Shown here: in pieces, positions 6,100 to 7,994 of the stretch | Layout: each line of letters starts with the position of its first letter | How positions within the stretch are numbered: the stretch's first letter is position 1 | DNA from: DATKKK01 sp035542975 | GTDB taxonomy: Archaea > Thermoproteota > Bathyarchaeia > Bathyarchaeales > Bathycorpusculaceae | Assembly: GCA_035542975.1 (NCBI GenBank) | Contig: DATKKK010000030.1 | Location: forward strand, 1-7,994 | Direction of reading: 5' to 3' | Length of the DNA: 7,994 nt | Program-made: the position numbers and the translations under genes | The notes under the pieces: model-generated | Told to the model about the DNA's origin: nothing | Database searches by the model: none | What the model saw: only the letters and a program-made list of their open reading frames with translations

Positions 6100-6104
6100 A
6101 TAAC

Positions 6105-6575
6105 ATGACTTCAAACTCTCCCTTGGACGAGTGGAAATTTCTGGTTGGCACTTGGAAGGGCAAGACGAAGGCTGGGCAGTTCGGTGAGAAGGGCGTGATT
6201 GAAGGCACAGCCGTGTTTTCGTGTGAACCCAGCGAATCGTTCATCATGGGCACCGGCGAGAACTGGTGTGAAGATCGCTTGCTCAACAAGAGCATCTCAA
6301 TACTCTTCTATGACGGCGGTGAGAAGAAGTTCAGGCGCAAGACTTTCTTTTCATACGGTTTTGTCAACAACGAAGTGGAATGGGCAAGGACGAAGGACAT
6401 GATAAAATTCAACGTAACGACCGAACCTTTGTCGATGCAGGTTGGTCCGGGCATGCTGTGGCGTTCTACTATAAGGAAGATTTCGGACACCAAAATTGCG
6501 ACGGGTTTGGAGATGGCGAAGCCTGGGCAAGAATTCAAGAGCTACGGTGAATCAATACTCGAGAAGATAAAATAG
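6105..6575 (+). CDS. Small lipocalin/DUF1579-like beta-barrel protein
   Basis: The 156-residue product looks like a small soluble calycin-type barrel. It opens with EWKFLVGTWKGKTK (9-22), the 'L-x-G-T-W-x-G' entry strand found in DUF1579, nitrobindin-like and related barrels. It then alternates amphipathic strands and tight turns throughout: GVIEGTAVFSC, SFIMGTGENW, SISILFYDGGEKKFRRKTFF, YGFVNNEVEWAR, MIKFNVTTEP, WRSTIRKIS, KIATGLEMAKPG and FKSYGESILEKIK. There is no signal peptide or membrane span, so it should be cytoplasmic. Relatives bind hydrophobic or haem ligands, but the ligand here is unknown. I do not see the haem-ligating histidine expected of a true nitrobindin, and there is no His in the 156 residues. 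It appears to be a single-gene unit. The inverted repeat at 6581 begins 5 nt after its stop. Confidence 0.7.
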   Translation: MTSNSPLDEWKFLVGTWKGKTKAGQFGEKGVIEGTAVFSCEPSESFIMGTGENWCEDRLLNKSISILFYDGGEKKFRRKTFFSYGFVNNEVEWARTKDMIKFNVTTEPLSMQVGPGMLWRSTIRKISDTKIATGLEMAKPGQEFKSYGESILEKIK

Positions 6576-6580
6576 AATCA

Positions 6581-6648
6581 GTCAAATTGGCTAGGTGTTA
6601 ATATTGCGATGTAGAGACTGTCTATCCGTCTTTTTAAGCCAATTTGAC
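6581..6648. repeat. 12-bp perfect inverted repeat enclosing 44 nt, probable terminator region
   Basis: GTCAAATTGGCT (6581-6592) and AGCCAATTTGAC (6637-6648) are exact reverse complements. The 44-nt interior includes the small palindrome AGACTGTCT and a T5 run just before the right arm (6631-6635). A second T5 run (6652-6656) follows the right arm. The left arm starts 5 nt after the stop of the beta-barrel gene and the right arm ends 25 nt before the permease TATA box. A long stem in the mRNA 3' end, aiding termination or protecting the message, is the simplest reading. Confidence 0.55.
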
Positions 6649-6672
6649 CATCTTTTTCTGACTCCGTTAAGG

Positions 6673-6680
6673 TTTTATTA
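6673..6680 (+). promoter_or_regulatory. TATA-box candidate for the permease gene
   Basis: TTTTATTA stands 37 nt before ATG 6717, so initiation near 6702 would leave a leader of about 15 nt. A TTG at 6702 in the same frame coincides with that predicted start, which makes a leaderless TTG start a formal alternative. Confidence 0.45.
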
Positions 6681-6716
6681 GCAGATGCAGTTCAAAGCTA
6701 TTTGGCTGTCGAAAAC

Positions 6717-7994
6717 ATGAAAAGAGATGATACTCAGCAGTCTGGGCTTAGGGCTTCTTTGGGTTTGTTTGATGCTGTTGCTGTTAGCGTGGGCGCTATC
6801 ATCGGCGGTGGCATCTTTGTGGTTACGGGTGTGGCTGCTGGCTTTGCAGGTTCGGCAGTCGTGGTTTCGATGGTGGTGGCGGCTTGTGTTTCGCTATTGA
6901 CAGCTTTGAGCTTCTGCGAGCTTACGGCGTGGCAGCCTTTGGAGGGCAGCATCTACGAGTATTCGTACAGACTTATTTCGCCTTTTGCGGGTTTTCTGAC
7001 AGGTTGGATGTGGGTTTTGAGCAACACGTTCGCGGGCGCTGCTGTGGCGTTGGGCTTCGCATATTACCTGACGGGGCTGTATCCTGTGTTACCCGTCAAT
7101 ATTGTTGCAGCGCTGATTGCTTTGGGCTTCACTGTTTTTAACTATCTTGGTGCTCGGGAATCGGCGAGTCTGAACAATTTTCTCGTTGTTGCCAAGTTGC
7201 TTGTACTTGCTTTCTTTGTTGCTTTCGGTCTGGGTTTTATACGTTCCTCGAATTATCTGCCCTTTCAGCCTTTTCAAGTAGGCGTGCTTTTGGGTGCGGT
7301 TTACATTTTCTTTGCTTATGGAGGTTTTGCGCGTGCTGCGGTTATTGCTGAGGAGATTAAGGACGCGCGTCGGAATGTGCCTAGGGCGATTTTGATTGCT
7401 CTGGGCATATCAACTATCGTGTACGTTCTTGTTGGCTTCATTGCTGTGGGTCTCATAGGTGCAAATGGGCTTTCTGGTTCGAATTCGCCCTTGAAGGATG
7501 CGATGGCGGCTACGGGAAACAGTGCTGCTGTTGTCATCATTTCTGTGGGAGGCATGCTTGCGACTGCAAGCGTGCTATTAACGAGCATTCTGGGGGTTTC
7601 GAGGATGGCGTATGCGATGGCTAGGAGGAAGGATTTGCCTCAGGCTTTGAGCAAGCTGCATGTAAAGCATAACACGCCTTATTATGCGGTTTGGATAGTG
7701 GGTGCCGCAACTATTCTGCTTGCGTTGCTGGGCGACGTTTCTGGGGTGGTGGTTGTGAGTAGTTTTGCCATGTTGTTTTTTTACACGTTGGCGAACGTTG
7801 CCGCGCTTAGGCTGCGAGTGAAGAAGCGTGTTTATCCGCGGTTTCTTCCGGCTGTTGGAATTATTGCGTGTGTGGGGTTTTTGGTTTTCACGTTCTTTGC
7901 TTCATTCCAATCTTGGCTTGTTGGGGTGGTATGCTTAATAATAGGTGCAACGTACTACTTCGCCAAACAAAAGCTTTCAAACGCAACAAAGTGA
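6717..7994 (+). CDS. APC superfamily amino acid/polyamine permease
   Basis: This complete 425-residue integral membrane transporter moves amino acids or related amines across the cytoplasmic membrane, probably by proton or solute coupling. Twelve hydrophobic spans can be read, roughly at 18-41, 46-68, 88-118, 124-143, 152-172, 187-209, 224-247, 270-293, 322-340, 342-365, 377-396 and 397-415. Span 1 carries the APC signature GAIIGGGIF (26-34), whose broken helix binds the substrate backbone. Span 6 has FAYGGFARAAVIAEEIKDARRNVPRA (199-224), the typical helix-6 end and following loop. The loop after span 8 has SRMAYAMARRKDLPQAL followed by TP, another family hallmark. Length and topology are normal. 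The substrate is not predictable. ATG 6717 has no Shine-Dalgarno; the TTG at 6702 would add 5 residues. It is a single gene with its own promoter, and its stop codon ends the window. Confidence 0.92.
   Translation: MKRDDTQQSGLRASLGLFDAVAVSVGAIIGGGIFVVTGVAAGFAGSAVVVSMVVAACVSLLTALSFCELTAWQPLEGSIYEYSYRLISPFAGFLTGWMWVLSNTFAGAAVALGFAYYLTGLYPVLPVNIVAALIALGFTVFNYLGARESASLNNFLVVAKLLVLAFFVAFGLGFIRSSNYLPFQPFQVGVLLGAVYIFFAYGGFARAAVIAEEIKDARRNVPRAILIALGISTIVYVLVGFIAVGLIGANGLSGSNSPLKDAMAATGNSAAVVIISVGGMLATASVLLTSILGVSRMAYAMARRKDLPQALSKLHVKHNTPYYAVWIVGAATILLALLGDVSGVVVVSSFAMLFFYTLANVAALRLRVKKRVYPRFLPAVGIIACVGFLVFTFFASFQSWLVGVVCLIIGATYYFAKQKLSNATK

Noticed and set aside
6042..6104. N-terminal extension of the barrel protein from TTG 6042
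   Set aside because: ATG 6105 has a well-spaced GGTGA, the extension contains the likely TATA box, and the domain begins after 6105.
6581..6648. Insertion sequence or MITE bounded by 12-bp inverted repeats
   Set aside because: There is no transposase, no flanking target duplication (left flank ATCA, right flank CATC), and only one copy in the window, so it is listed as an inverted repeat only.
7465..7490. GGTTCGAATTC with flanking GGGC and GCCC, like the T-arm of a tRNA
   Set aside because: It lies inside the permease reading frame, encodes a normal loop, and no acceptor, D or anticodon arms surround it.

Overview
The window looks archaeal. Several intergenic gaps carry TATA-like boxes rather than bacterial -35/-10 pairs. 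Some genes have purine-rich Shine-Dalgarno sites, while others seem to have very short or no leaders. The protein set also fits archaea: an Lhr-type superfamily 2 helicase with a C-terminal four-cysteine cluster, a single winged-helix regulator of the archaeal HTH_45 type, and several tiny zinc-ribbon proteins. My best guess is a TACK-group archaeon, possibly Bathyarchaeia, but this rests on general resemblance only and no marker gene here settles it.

Layout. Positions 1-1111 hold the 3' part of a class II glutamine amidotransferase gene, whose catalytic start lies outside the window, followed 4 nt later by a GNAT acetyltransferase; the two are almost certainly one transcription unit. Positions 1112-2919 are a patchwork of small genes: a possible 29-residue basic peptide, a winged-helix DNA-binding protein, a four-cysteine zinc ribbon with a palindrome over its predicted transcription start, an uncharacterised 79-residue protein, a leftward four-cysteine zinc ribbon, and a 75-residue coiled-coil protein that diverges from it over a shared quasi-palindromic promoter. 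Positions 3022-5931 encode the large Lhr-like helicase, with its own promoter and a hairpin plus T-tract terminator candidate. Positions 6105-6575 encode a small protein that looks like a lipocalin/DUF1579-type beta-barrel. It is followed by a 12-bp perfect inverted repeat flanking 44 nt. Positions 6717-7994 encode a complete 12-helix APC-family amino-acid permease whose stop codon is the last base of the window.

How the genes relate. Apart from the amidotransferase/acetyltransferase pair, the genes appear to be transcribed mostly one by one, each behind its own promoter, and they do not form an obvious pathway. The winged-helix protein could act on the palindromic site just downstream of its own gene, but that is inference. 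I found no CRISPR array, tRNA, rRNA, insertion sequence or phage gene. The large genes are ordinary archaeal genes; the novelty is in the small genes and the DNA palindromes between them.
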